Both the position numbers and the translations under genes were made by a program. 5,680 bases of DNA. Source: Devosia sp. GTDB taxonomy: Bacteria; Pseudomonadota; Alphaproteobacteria; Rhizobiales; Devosiaceae. The stretch covers positions 1 through 5,680 of the forward strand of contig JANXSI010000659.1 of assembly GCA_025352765.1 (NCBI GenBank). Direction: 5' to 3'. Positions 1-5,558 of this stretch are shown here, one piece after another. Position 1 is the first letter of the stretch. Each line of letters begins with the position of its first letter. The notes below the pieces were generated by a model. The model worked only from the letters and a program-made list of their open reading frames with translations. It searched no databases and was not told the origin of the DNA.

Positions 1-518
1 ACGAAGTGGTGTCGACCGCGATCCTGCTGCTCAATGCCGGTCACGAGGCGACGGTTCACACCACCGGCAATGCCGTCAAAACCATCCTCGAGAGCGGCCT
101 CGATCCCGCGACGCTGTTTTCGAGCGAAGCGCAGACCGAGTCGACGGTCGAAGAATGCCTGCGCTACGACGCACCGCTCCACATGTTCACCCGCTATGCG
201 CTGAGCGACGTCACGCTCGACCGCGAAGTGAGCCTCAAGAAGGGCGACACCATCGGTCTGATGCTCGGCGCGGCCAACCGGGACCCGCTGCGCTTCAAAC
301 ATGCCGATCGCTTCGACCCGTTCCGCGACGACGGCCAGAATGTCAGTTTCGGCGCCGGCATCCACTTCTGCATCGGCGCGCCGCTGGCCCGGATCGAACT
401 GCAGGTGGCCCTGTCGACGCTGTTCAGGCGGCTGCCCGACCTGAAGCTGGACGGCGAGCCGCGGTACAACGACGTCTACCATTTCCACGGTCTCGAGCGG
501 CTCAACGTTACCTGGTAA
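1..518 (+). CDS. Cytochrome P450, C-terminal part (5' end outside window)
   Basis: Haem-thiolate monooxygenase, soluble bacterial class. The reading frame is open from the left edge (codons from base 3) to TAA at 516-518, giving 171 residues of a family whose members are usually about 400 long, so the I-helix onward is present. The I-helix motif AGHEAT lies at bases 36-53, the K-helix ExxR (ECLR) at 153-164, and the haem-binding loop FGAGIHFCIGAPLAR at 348-392 with the cysteine thiolate ligand at 369-371. These motifs are diagnostic of the superfamily. The usual acid-threonine pair of the I-helix reads Glu-Ala here, with Thr one position later. The protein would need a ferredoxin/reductase partner, not visible here. 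The substrate cannot be deduced. The next gene on the same strand starts 100 bases downstream and looks unrelated. Confidence 0.96.
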   Translation, partial: EVVSTAILLLNAGHEATVHTTGNAVKTILESGLDPATLFSSEAQTESTVEECLRYDAPLHMFTRYALSDVTLDREVSLKKGDTIGLMLGAANRDPLRFKHADRFDPFRDDGQNVSFGAGIHFCIGAPLARIELQVALSTLFRRLPDLKLDGEPRYNDVYHFHGLERLNVTW

Positions 519-579
519 GTGTCGAACACGACCGCGATTCACGATGTTGAAGATATTTGGTGCGCCGGGCGGCCCGTTA

Positions 580-594
580 CTGTTAGGTTAACAG
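580..594. repeat. Short inverted repeat upstream of the FecR-domain gene
   Basis: CTGTTA (580-585) and TAACAG (589-594) are perfect 6-base arms around a 3-base centre, 24 bases before the start codon at 619. An operator-like dyad is possible, but arms this short arise by chance. It overlaps the TTAA-type element at 588-603. Confidence 0.3.
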
Positions 595-603
595 AACGCT
601 AAC
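588..603 (+). promoter_or_regulatory. CtrA-like box (TTAA-N7-CTAAC)
   Basis: The bases at 588-603 read TTAA, seven bases, then CTAAC. This is one mismatch from the alphaproteobacterial CtrA consensus TTAA-N7-TTAAC. It sits 15 bases upstream of the FecR-domain start codon, in the only AT-richer patch of the intergenic region, where a CtrA site could activate or repress. CtrA control is an inference from the match alone. I found no convincing -35/-10 pair nearby. Confidence 0.3.
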
Positions 604-618
604 GAGCATCGGTGCAAG

Positions 619-1617
619 ATGCGTCGCTTTTCTGGCCTGCTTGCTGCGCTTTTCACTCTCGCTCTACATTTGCCGGCCGCCGCGAGCGAGCCAGCCGGTA
701 ATGCTGTCGCCGTAATCCAGGACGCCAATGGCGAACTCGACGGCGCGCAGACCAAGATCTTCACCGGCGACGGCGTCTTCATGGGCCAGCGCATCGTCAC
801 CGGCGCTGTCGGCCAGGTCCAGGTCATCTTCGCCGACAACACCCATTTGGTGATCGGACCGCGTTCAAGCCTCGTCATCGCGACCTATCTGATGCGCAAC
901 GACGGCACCGCCAACAAGATCGTCGTTAACGCCCTTTCGGGCTCATTCAGGTTCCTGACGGGAAAAAGTGCCAAGAAGGCCTATGAAATCGACACCCCGA
1001 CCGGCACTCTCGGGGTGCGCGGCACGGCATTCGACTTCTACATCGACCCGGCGGGCAGCGAGACGCATGTGATGCTCTATCACGGCGGCGTCGACATGTG
1101 CGGCACGAACGGCTCGTGCGTGCCTCTCGACAACGCCTGCGGCGTCGGCCTGATCCCGAGCAAGCGAGCCGCCGCGGTCCTGCGCGACAACGACAAGCGC
1201 AAGCCGCCGATCCTGGGCTCGTTCAAATATCTGAACTCGCAGCGCCCCCTGCGCGAGGACTTCCGGCTTCCTGAAGCATCGTCCTGCAGGCAGAAGACGC
1301 TGTCCGCCGAGGTGGTTCCTCCGAGCTCCAAGGTCACGCCGCCCCCACCACCGCCTCCGCCTCCGCCGCCTCCGCCTCCGCCGCCCCCACCACCGCCTCC
1401 ACCACCACCACCGCCTCCACCACCACCACCACCACCGCCTCCACCACCACCGCCACCACCGCCGCCACCACCGCCGCCTCCACCTCCGCCGCCTCCACCG
1501 TCGGACGACCACCACGATCACGACGATGATCACCATGATCACCATGATCACCCGGGGGGTGATGGCGGTGAACACCACGGCGGCGAAGGGAGAAAGGGCG
1601 GCCAGGGCCGGCATTGA
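619..1617 (+). CDS. Secreted FecR-domain protein with 54-proline run and His/Asp-rich tail
   Basis: A 332-residue protein of unknown specific function. Residues 1-23 form a Sec signal peptide (Arg-Arg, hydrophobic core, LPAAAS near the cleavage site). Residues about 28-160 resemble the FecR periplasmic sensor domain (PF04773): GQRIVTGAVGQVQVIFADN, then LVIGPRSSL, GSFRFLTGK (108-116), and TPTGTLGVRGTAFDF (126-140). Classical FecR anti-sigma proteins have a cytoplasmic N-terminus and a membrane helix; both are absent, so this is a stand-alone exported form. Cys161, 167, 174 and a later Cys near residue 224 could make disulphides. Residues 241-294 are all proline, followed by a 38-residue tail with 11 His and many Asp, Glu and Gly, a likely divalent-metal binder. 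ATG 619 is the only sensible start: an in-frame TAA lies at 589-591, no other start codon follows it before 619, and later Mets lose the signal peptide. The ribosome site is weak. It may pair with the secreted protein 84 bases downstream. Confidence 0.85.
   Translation: MRRFSGLLAALFTLALHLPAAASEPAGNAVAVIQDANGELDGAQTKIFTGDGVFMGQRIVTGAVGQVQVIFADNTHLVIGPRSSLVIATYLMRNDGTANKIVVNALSGSFRFLTGKSAKKAYEIDTPTGTLGVRGTAFDFYIDPAGSETHVMLYHGGVDMCGTNGSCVPLDNACGVGLIPSKRAAAVLRDNDKRKPPILGSFKYLNSQRPLREDFRLPEASSCRQKTLSAEVVPPSSKVTPPPPPPPPPPPPPPPPPPPPPPPPPPPPPPPPPPPPPPPPPPPPPPPPPPPPPPSDDHHDHDDDHHDHHDHPGGDGGEHHGGEGRKGGQGRH
1339..1500 (+). repeat. Polyproline-encoding CCN repeat tract (54 codons)
   Basis: Every codon from 1339 to 1500 is proline: 23 CCA, 19 CCG, 10 CCT and 2 CCC. 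The first 18 bases (1339-1356) recur exactly at 1381-1398, a 42-base offset, and CCG-CCT-(CCA)n blocks recur at 1393, 1411 and 1435. The tract therefore grew by block duplication rather than simple triplet slippage. CCA is used far more here than its GC-rich surroundings would predict. The complementary strand carries closely spaced GG pairs. Repeats of this sort are prone to length change and to assembly error. Confidence 0.95.
1528..1551 (+). repeat. 9-base tandem repeat in the His/Asp tail
   Basis: GATCACCAT occurs at 1528-1536 and 1537-1545, followed by a partial copy GATCAC to 1551. It encodes Asp-His-His units of the tail of the FecR-domain protein, and suggests that the tail was lengthened by tandem duplication. 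Confidence 0.8.
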
Positions 1618-1688
1618 TGCTCGGAGCGGCGAGCTCGAGACGCCGTCTGGAACAAGACCGCGTAACTTTCTACACGTCAGCGATTGCT

Positions 1689-1695
1689 GGAGGTG
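1689..1695 (+). promoter_or_regulatory. Strong Shine-Dalgarno site fixing the start at 1702
   Basis: GGAGGTG lies 6-8 bases before ATG 1702. This is the best ribosome site on the + strand of the window. It decides the start of the small secreted protein against an in-frame TTG at 1684, which lies upstream of this site. Confidence 0.85.
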
Positions 1696-1701
1696 TACAG
1701 T

Positions 1702-2034
1702 ATGTTTCGCATGTTGTTTGCCGTTTCTATTGTTCTCGTGCCGACCCTGGCTCTGGGTCAGCAAACACCCGCGACCGACGCACCGACCGTCAGGTGCCTG
1801 CTGGCTGGAAAGACGTTCTCGCCCGGCGCGACGATCGGCGGCGCGGGCGGCGTCATGGCCTGTAGCGCCGATGGCGCCTGGGTCGCCTCGGACATTCCGG
1901 CATCGGGATGCTTCTTCGCCGACAATTTCTATTCGGTCGGGGCGACGTCCGGAGTGAGCAACACCAAGGCGCTCGTCGAGACCTGTACCGCGGACGGCTC
2001 GTGGTCGACGACGCCGGTCAAGGACGCCCCCTAG
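1702..2034 (+). CDS. Small secreted protein with two tandem Cys-x-Cys modules
   Basis: 110 residues, not assigned to a family with confidence. Residues 1-19 are a signal peptide (MFRMLFAVSIVLV core, ALG then Gln-Gln at the likely cleavage site). The mature part holds two related modules. Module 1 runs Cys32 to Trp60 and module 2 Cys70 to Trp101. Both follow C-x-x-A-x-x-[FY]-S-x-G-A-T-x-G, a variable loop, then C-[ST]-A-D-G-[AS]-W. The only four cysteines of the mature protein are the two pairs (32/54 and 70/95), so one disulphide per module is likely after export. The pattern recalls small periplasmic proteins of the DUF1496 type, a loose resemblance only. The gene follows the FecR-domain gene by 84 bases on the same strand and may be co-transcribed. 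Its TAG stop (2032-2034) overlaps the stop of the convergent nnr gene. Confidence 0.8.
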   Translation: MFRMLFAVSIVLVPTLALGQQTPATDAPTVRCLLAGKTFSPGATIGGAGGVMACSADGAWVASDIPASGCFFADNFYSVGATSGVSNTKALVETCTADGSWSTTPVKDAP

Positions 2035-3491
2035 AGCCCAGCGAGCGCGGCCGGGATAAGATCCGGCAGGTCCTCGGAAATGAGCCCCGGCCGGCCGAAT
2101 TGGTTGGCGGCCTCGGCGTGGATCCAGACCGCGGCGCAGGCCGCCTCGAACCCGGCCGTGCCCTGGGCCAGAAAGCCGCCCGCGATCCCCGCCAGAACGT
2201 CGCCTGACCCAGCGGTGCCGAGGCTGGCCGGCGCGTTGGTGTTGATTGCGGCGCGCCCGTCGGCAGCGGCGATGACGGTGTCCGAGCCCTTGAGGATGAC
2301 TGTGGCGCCTGAGCGCGCAGCGGCACTTCGAGTACGCTCGAGTTTCGAGCCGTCGACCGTCCCGAACAACCGCTCGAACTCCCCCTCGTGCGGGGTCATC
2401 ACCACCGGACGATCGGGCCGCGCCTTGATGGCCCCGAAGAGCACCTCGGGCATGTCCTTGAAGACGCTGAGGGCATCGGCATCGAGCACGGCCGCTGGCG
2501 CGAGTTCGAGGACAGCGAGCACATGGTCGCGCGTCGCGTCGCTGACGCCGGCCGCCGGACCGATGACGACGGCGTTGACCTTGCCGCCGACCAGGTCACG
2601 AAATTCGGCGAGCGTCGCGAAGGGTTTCAGCATCACGGCGGTCACATGCGCCGCATGAACCAGCAGCGCCTCCTCGGCGCCGATCAGCGTCACGGCCCCG
2701 GCGCCCGCCCGCAGCGCTGACGTTGCGGTGAGGCGCGCCGCGCCGGTTTGCAGTGCAGCGCCGGACACGACCACGCAATACCCGCGCGAGTATTTGTGCG
2801 CCGCTGCCCCGGGCACCGGAATGCTCCAGAGGTGCGGCCCGTTCTCCCAGACACGCGCCCCGATCGGTGGCAGGACACTGGCCGGAATGCCGATGTCGGC
2901 GACGACCAGTTCGCCGCAGAGGTCGCGGCCCGGCATCAACACATGGCCCGGCTTCTTGCGGAAGAACGGGACGGTGAGGTCGGCCTTGATGGCCATGCCG
3001 CGAATGGCACCGCTCGCTCCGTCGACGCCGCTCGGCACATCGATGGCAACGATCGGCACGCCGGCGCCATTGGCTGCATCGATCAGCTTTGCCATGTCGC
3101 CGGTCACGTCGCGGTCGAGCCCGGCCCCGAGCAGCGCGTCGACGATAAGCCCGGTTGTCCTTAACTCGGCAGGCCCGGTCTCCCCCCAGCGGCCGGCATT
3201 GACCGCCGCGTCACCTTTTAGCCGGTCGCGCGCGCCAACCAGCGCCACGCGCACGGGCCAGCCGGCCTCCCGCAATTGCCGCGCCACCACGAAGCCGTCG
3301 CCTCCATTGTTCCCTGGACCGCACAGCACCAGCACCTCGCGCTTGCCGAAGCGGCGGAGGATCTGCGCCGTGGCCGCCCTGCCCGCCGCCTCCATCAGCG
3401 TCAGCGACGGCGTTCCGGAGCGCTCCGTCAGCTGATCGGCCTGCGCCATTTCAGCGGGAGTGAGGAGCACGTGGCGGTCGGCGGCTGTCAT
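2031..3491 (-). CDS. nnr: Bifunctional NAD(P)H-hydrate epimerase / ADP-dependent NAD(P)H-hydrate dehydratase
   Basis: Repairs hydrated NADH and NADPH (NADHX/NADPHX) in the cytosol: the N-domain interconverts the R and S epimers, and the C-domain dehydrates the S form using ADP (or ATP). The 486 residues match the usual size of the fused YjeF protein. The epimerase domain (about 1-215) has GPGNNGGDGF (58-67), DALLGAGL (118-125) and AIDVPSGVDG (149-158). The ribokinase-like dehydratase domain (about 225-486) has HKYSRG (232-237), TGAARL (249-254), LDADAL (336-341), TPHEGEF (366-372), LKGSDTVI (400-407) and the anion-hole/catalytic loop GTAGSGDVLAG (425-435, Asp431). Nothing key is missing. ATG 3491 has a modest AGGA about nine bases upstream. 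It lies 45 bases after the VOC gene on the same strand, so the two are probably co-transcribed. Confidence 0.96.
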   Translation of the reverse strand: MTAADRHVLLTPAEMAQADQLTERSGTPSLTLMEAAGRAATAQILRRFGKREVLVLCGPGNNGGDGFVVARQLREAGWPVRVALVGARDRLKGDAAVNAGRWGETGPAELRTTGLIVDALLGAGLDRDVTGDMAKLIDAANGAGVPIVAIDVPSGVDGASGAIRGMAIKADLTVPFFRKKPGHVLMPGRDLCGELVVADIGIPASVLPPIGARVWENGPHLWSIPVPGAAAHKYSRGYCVVVSGAALQTGAARLTATSALRAGAGAVTLIGAEEALLVHAAHVTAVMLKPFATLAEFRDLVGGKVNAVVIGPAAGVSDATRDHVLAVLELAPAAVLDADALSVFKDMPEVLFGAIKARPDRPVVMTPHEGEFERLFGTVDGSKLERTRSAAARSGATVILKGSDTVIAAADGRAAINTNAPASLGTAGSGDVLAGIAGGFLAQGTAGFEAACAAVWIHAEAANQFGRPGLISEDLPDLIPAALAGL

Positions 3492-3536
3492 AGGGGCTGG
3501 TCCTGGTGCCCGGCGAGGATGCGTCGGGACGAGATA

Positions 3537-3884
3537 CTACGCAATGAACTCCAACCGGTTGCCGACCGGATCGGACGTATAGAACCGGCGCCGCCCAGCA
3601 ATGGCGTCGTCCCAGTCGACGGCGCATCCGGCTGCCTCGAGCACAGCGGCAATGGCGTCGAGATCGTCGGTCGCAAACGCCGGATGGGCCTTGCGCGCAG
3701 ACCGGAAGTCCGGATCGACACCGAGGTGCACCTGCGCGTCGCCCGCCGCCAGCCACAGACCGCCGCGCGCCTGAAGGCTGGCCGGCTTGGCGATCTCGGA
3801 CCACCCGAGCACGCCACAATAGAAAGCCCGACAGCTAGCTTCACTGCCGGACGGAATGGCAAGCTGAACGTGATCGATCCGCAT
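3537..3884 (-). CDS. VOC (glyoxalase/bleomycin-resistance fold) family protein
   Basis: A 115-residue single-chain vicinal-oxygen-chelate protein, consisting of two beta-alpha-beta-beta-beta halves. Half one begins MRIDHVQLAIP and continues through AFYCGVLGW to the AQVHLGV strand. Half two begins at KAHPAFAT and ends FYTSDPVGNRLEFIA. Candidate metal ligands are His5, His53, His67 and Glu112, in the expected family places. The DPxGNRLEF ending is typical of the family, whose members include glyoxalase I, fosfomycin and bleomycin resistance proteins and dioxygenases; the substrate cannot be told from sequence alone. ATG 3884 has AGGAG seven bases upstream. It starts just after the tig terminator and stops 45 bases before nnr, suggesting a VOC-nnr unit. 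Confidence 0.9.
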   Translation of the reverse strand: MRIDHVQLAIPSGSEASCRAFYCGVLGWSEIAKPASLQARGGLWLAAGDAQVHLGVDPDFRSARKAHPAFATDDLDAIAAVLEAAGCAVDWDDAIAGRRRFYTSDPVGNRLEFIA

Positions 3885-3900
3885 GCCGAACTCCTGTTGC

Positions 3901-3931
3901 TGAAACGAAAAGGCCGCCCGGAGGCGGCCTT
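3901..3931 (-). terminator. Rho-independent terminator after tig
   Basis: Perfect 9-base stem AAGGCCGCC (3910-3918) with GGCGGCCTT (3923-3931) around a 4-base loop. Read on the - strand the stem runs into TTTTCGTTTC. It lies 25 bases past the tig stop. The T tract is interrupted by CG, and the + strand side lacks a T run, so it acts for tig. The VOC start codon comes only 16 bases after the T tract, so VOC-nnr may depend on read-through. Confidence 0.88.
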
Positions 3932-3956
3932 CTGACTGTTCTGCGACCCAACCAAC

Positions 3957-5366
3957 TCAGTGGTCGTGGCCTTCATGATCGTCGTGGTCGTGATGGTGCT
4001 CGTCCGGAACGTCGTCGCCTTCGTCCTGGATGATCTTGCCGAGCTCTTCGCGGCTCATCGGCTTGTCGGTCTGCGCGGCGAGGCTGGCGACATAGTCGAC
4101 CACCTTGTTTTCGAAGACCGGCGCACGCAGCCCGGCGAGCGCCTGGGCGTTCTGGCGATAATAGTCGTAGACCTGCTGTTCCTGGCCGGGGAAGCGGCGC
4201 ACTTCGGCGATCAGCGCCTGCTGGTGCTCTTCCTCGGTCACTTCGATCTTGTTGATGTTGCCGATCTCGGCAACCACCAGCCCGAGCCGCACGCGGCGCT
4301 CGGCAATCTTGCGGTACTGCTCGGTGGCCTCGGCTTCGGTCGTGCCTTCGTCCTCGAAGGACTTGCCGTGCTGTTCGACCTCGTGCTTGACGCGCTGCCA
4401 GATGGTGTCGAATTCGGCATCGATCAGCTGCTCGGGAACGGCGAACTTGTGCGTCTCGTCGAGCGCATCAAGGATCTGGCGCTTGACGGCCTGACGGCTC
4501 ATCGAGGCGAGCGCGGCGGTCATCTGCTCACGCACCGCCGTGCGGAGCGCGGCGACATCCTCGACGCCAAGCTTCTTGGCGAACTCGTCGTTGAGCTCGC
4601 CAGCCTGCGGCGCATCGACATGCAGCACGGTTACGTCGAACTGGGCGGTCTTGCCCTGCAGTTCGGCACGGTTGTAGTCGGCGGGGAACGTCACCTCTAT
4701 GGTGCGGGTCTCGCCCTTCTTCATTCCGACCAGCTGCTCTTCGAAGCCGGGGATGAAATCGCCCGCGCCCACCACGAGGTGCGCATGGTCGGAGCTGCCA
4801 CCGGCAAACGGCTTGCCGTCGATCTTGCCTTCGAAGGTGAGGCCCAGATTGTCGCCGGTCTCGACCACGCCCTCATCGGACTTGGGCTCATAGCCGCGGT
4901 TCTGGCGGAACACGCGCTCGACTTCCTTGTCGACATCGGCTTCGGTGACCTCGACCACGGGGCGATCGAGCTTGAGGCTCGAAAAATCCATCAGCTCAAC
5001 GGCCGGCAGCACTTCGTAGCTGACGTCGAAGGCGAGATCGGCCTCGCCATCGAGCACCTTGTTGAGGACGGTCTGGTCGTCCGGGAGGTCGACCTTGGGC
5101 TGCGCGGCGGCGCGCTCGGAGCGGCTGGTCAGCGTCTCGGACACATGCGTGTTGATCGCATCCTGCATCACTTCGGCCATGGCCGACTTGCCATAGACCT
5201 TGCGGAGATACGTGGCGGGCACCTTGCCGGGGCGGAAACCCTTGATGTTGGCCTGGCCCTTGAGCTCGTCGAGCCGGGCGTCGAGGCGGCTGGAAAGGTC
5301 AGCCTTGGGAATGACCAGGCTCAGCTTGCGCTTCAGGCCTTCATTGATGGTTTCGGTGACCTGCAT
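3957..5366 (-). CDS. tig: Trigger factor, ribosome-associated chaperone and peptidyl-prolyl isomerase
   Basis: Binds the ribosome at the tunnel exit and shields nascent chains; also has prolyl isomerase activity. The 469 residues are slightly longer than the E. coli protein. The N-terminal ribosome-binding domain (about 1-145) contains the signature GFRPGKVP (43-50). The FKBP-like isomerase domain (about 165-250) has the GDNLGLTFEGKIDG strand and GAGDFIPGFEEQLVGMKKGE (200-219). The C-terminal helical chaperone domain follows to about 445. The protein ends in an acidic, histidine-rich tail with 7 His in the last 13 residues (457-469), absent from E. coli trigger factor but reminiscent of the metal-binding tail of the isomerase SlyD. 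ATG 5366 has only a weak GGAA-type ribosome site about ten bases upstream. tRNA-Leu lies 51 bases upstream on the same strand. The usual clpP-clpX neighbours are not downstream. Confidence 0.97.
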   Translation of the reverse strand: MQVTETINEGLKRKLSLVIPKADLSSRLDARLDELKGQANIKGFRPGKVPATYLRKVYGKSAMAEVMQDAINTHVSETLTSRSERAAAQPKVDLPDDQTVLNKVLDGEADLAFDVSYEVLPAVELMDFSSLKLDRPVVEVTEADVDKEVERVFRQNRGYEPKSDEGVVETGDNLGLTFEGKIDGKPFAGGSSDHAHLVVGAGDFIPGFEEQLVGMKKGETRTIEVTFPADYNRAELQGKTAQFDVTVLHVDAPQAGELNDEFAKKLGVEDVAALRTAVREQMTAALASMSRQAVKRQILDALDETHKFAVPEQLIDAEFDTIWQRVKHEVEQHGKSFEDEGTTEAEATEQYRKIAERRVRLGLVVAEIGNINKIEVTEEEHQQALIAEVRRFPGQEQQVYDYYRQNAQALAGLRAPVFENKVVDYVASLAAQTDKPMSREELGKIIQDEGDDVPDEHHHDHDDHEGHDH

Positions 5367-5417
5367 TCAAGGATTCCGTTTCTTGTCGTTTGGCCAGGAC
5401 GGCGATGCCGGCGGAGT

Positions 5418-5503
5418 TGGTGCGGGTGAGAGGATTTGAACCTCCACGCCTTTTGGGCGCTGGAACCTAAATCCAGTGCGTCTACCAGTTCCGCCACACC
5501 CGC
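5418..5503 (-). tRNA. tRNA-Leu (anticodon UAG)
   Basis: Complete class II tRNA read on the - strand. The acceptor stem GCGGGTG (5503-5497) pairs with CACCCGC (5428-5422), followed by discriminator A (5421) and an encoded CCA (5420-5418). The anticodon stem CTGGA/TCCAG encloses loop TTTAGGT, with anticodon TAG at 5469-5467, decoding CUA (and other CUN by wobble). A long variable arm with GCC/GGC pairing marks it as leucine type. The T arm contains GGTTCAAATCC. The D arm holds GGTAGACGC. It lies between a promoter-like element and tig on the same strand. Confidence 0.97.
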
Positions 5504-5529
5504 AACGCCCCTCAGGCCGGGCTGCGGTG

Positions 5530-5558
5530 CAGATATAGGAAGAGTTGTTGGCAGTCAA
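5530..5558 (-). promoter_or_regulatory. Probable sigma-70-type promoter of tRNA-Leu
   Basis: On the - strand TTGACT (5558-5553) is followed after 17 bases by TATCTG (5535-5530); a second reading pairs it with TATATC (5537-5532) at 15 bases. Transcription would begin about 20 bases before the mature tRNA 5' end at 5503. This is the clearest promoter in the window. It may also serve tig, since I see no T-tailed hairpin between the tRNA and tig. Confidence 0.65.

Noticed and set aside
566..576. CGGG-CGG-CCCG mini-hairpin after the P450 gene as a terminator
   Set aside because: Only four base pairs with a three-base loop and no T run; too weak to call.
606..622. GCATC/GATGC stem that would cover the FecR-domain start codon
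   Set aside because: A 5-base stem with a 7-base loop is expected by chance in GC-rich DNA; no supporting structure nearby.
1339..1500. CRISPR-like or mobile repeat array
   Set aside because: The repeats are coding proline codons without spacers; no array structure and no terminal inverted repeats.
943..1764. 273-codon frame on the - strand with long Trp/Arg runs
   Set aside because: The Trp/Arg runs are the complement of the CCN proline tract. The frame runs antisense to the FecR-domain gene and lacks a plausible fold.
2080..3435. Several + strand open frames of 100-235 codons opposite nnr
   Set aside because: Antisense shadows of nnr, whose motifs are complete. They are rich in Ala/Arg/Ser/Pro, with no recognisable domains or ribosome sites.
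3488..3976. - strand frame of 162 codons overlapping the VOC gene
   Set aside because: Out of frame with the VOC protein, and crosses the tig terminator. The VOC frame has a good ribosome site and family motifs, whereas this one is Arg/Ser/Pro-rich.
3960..5429. 489-codon open frame on the + strand opposite tig
   Set aside because: It is the antisense shadow of a clear trigger factor gene. High third-position GC keeps stops out of this register; the translation is low-complexity Leu/Val/Gly/Asp-rich with no family motif.
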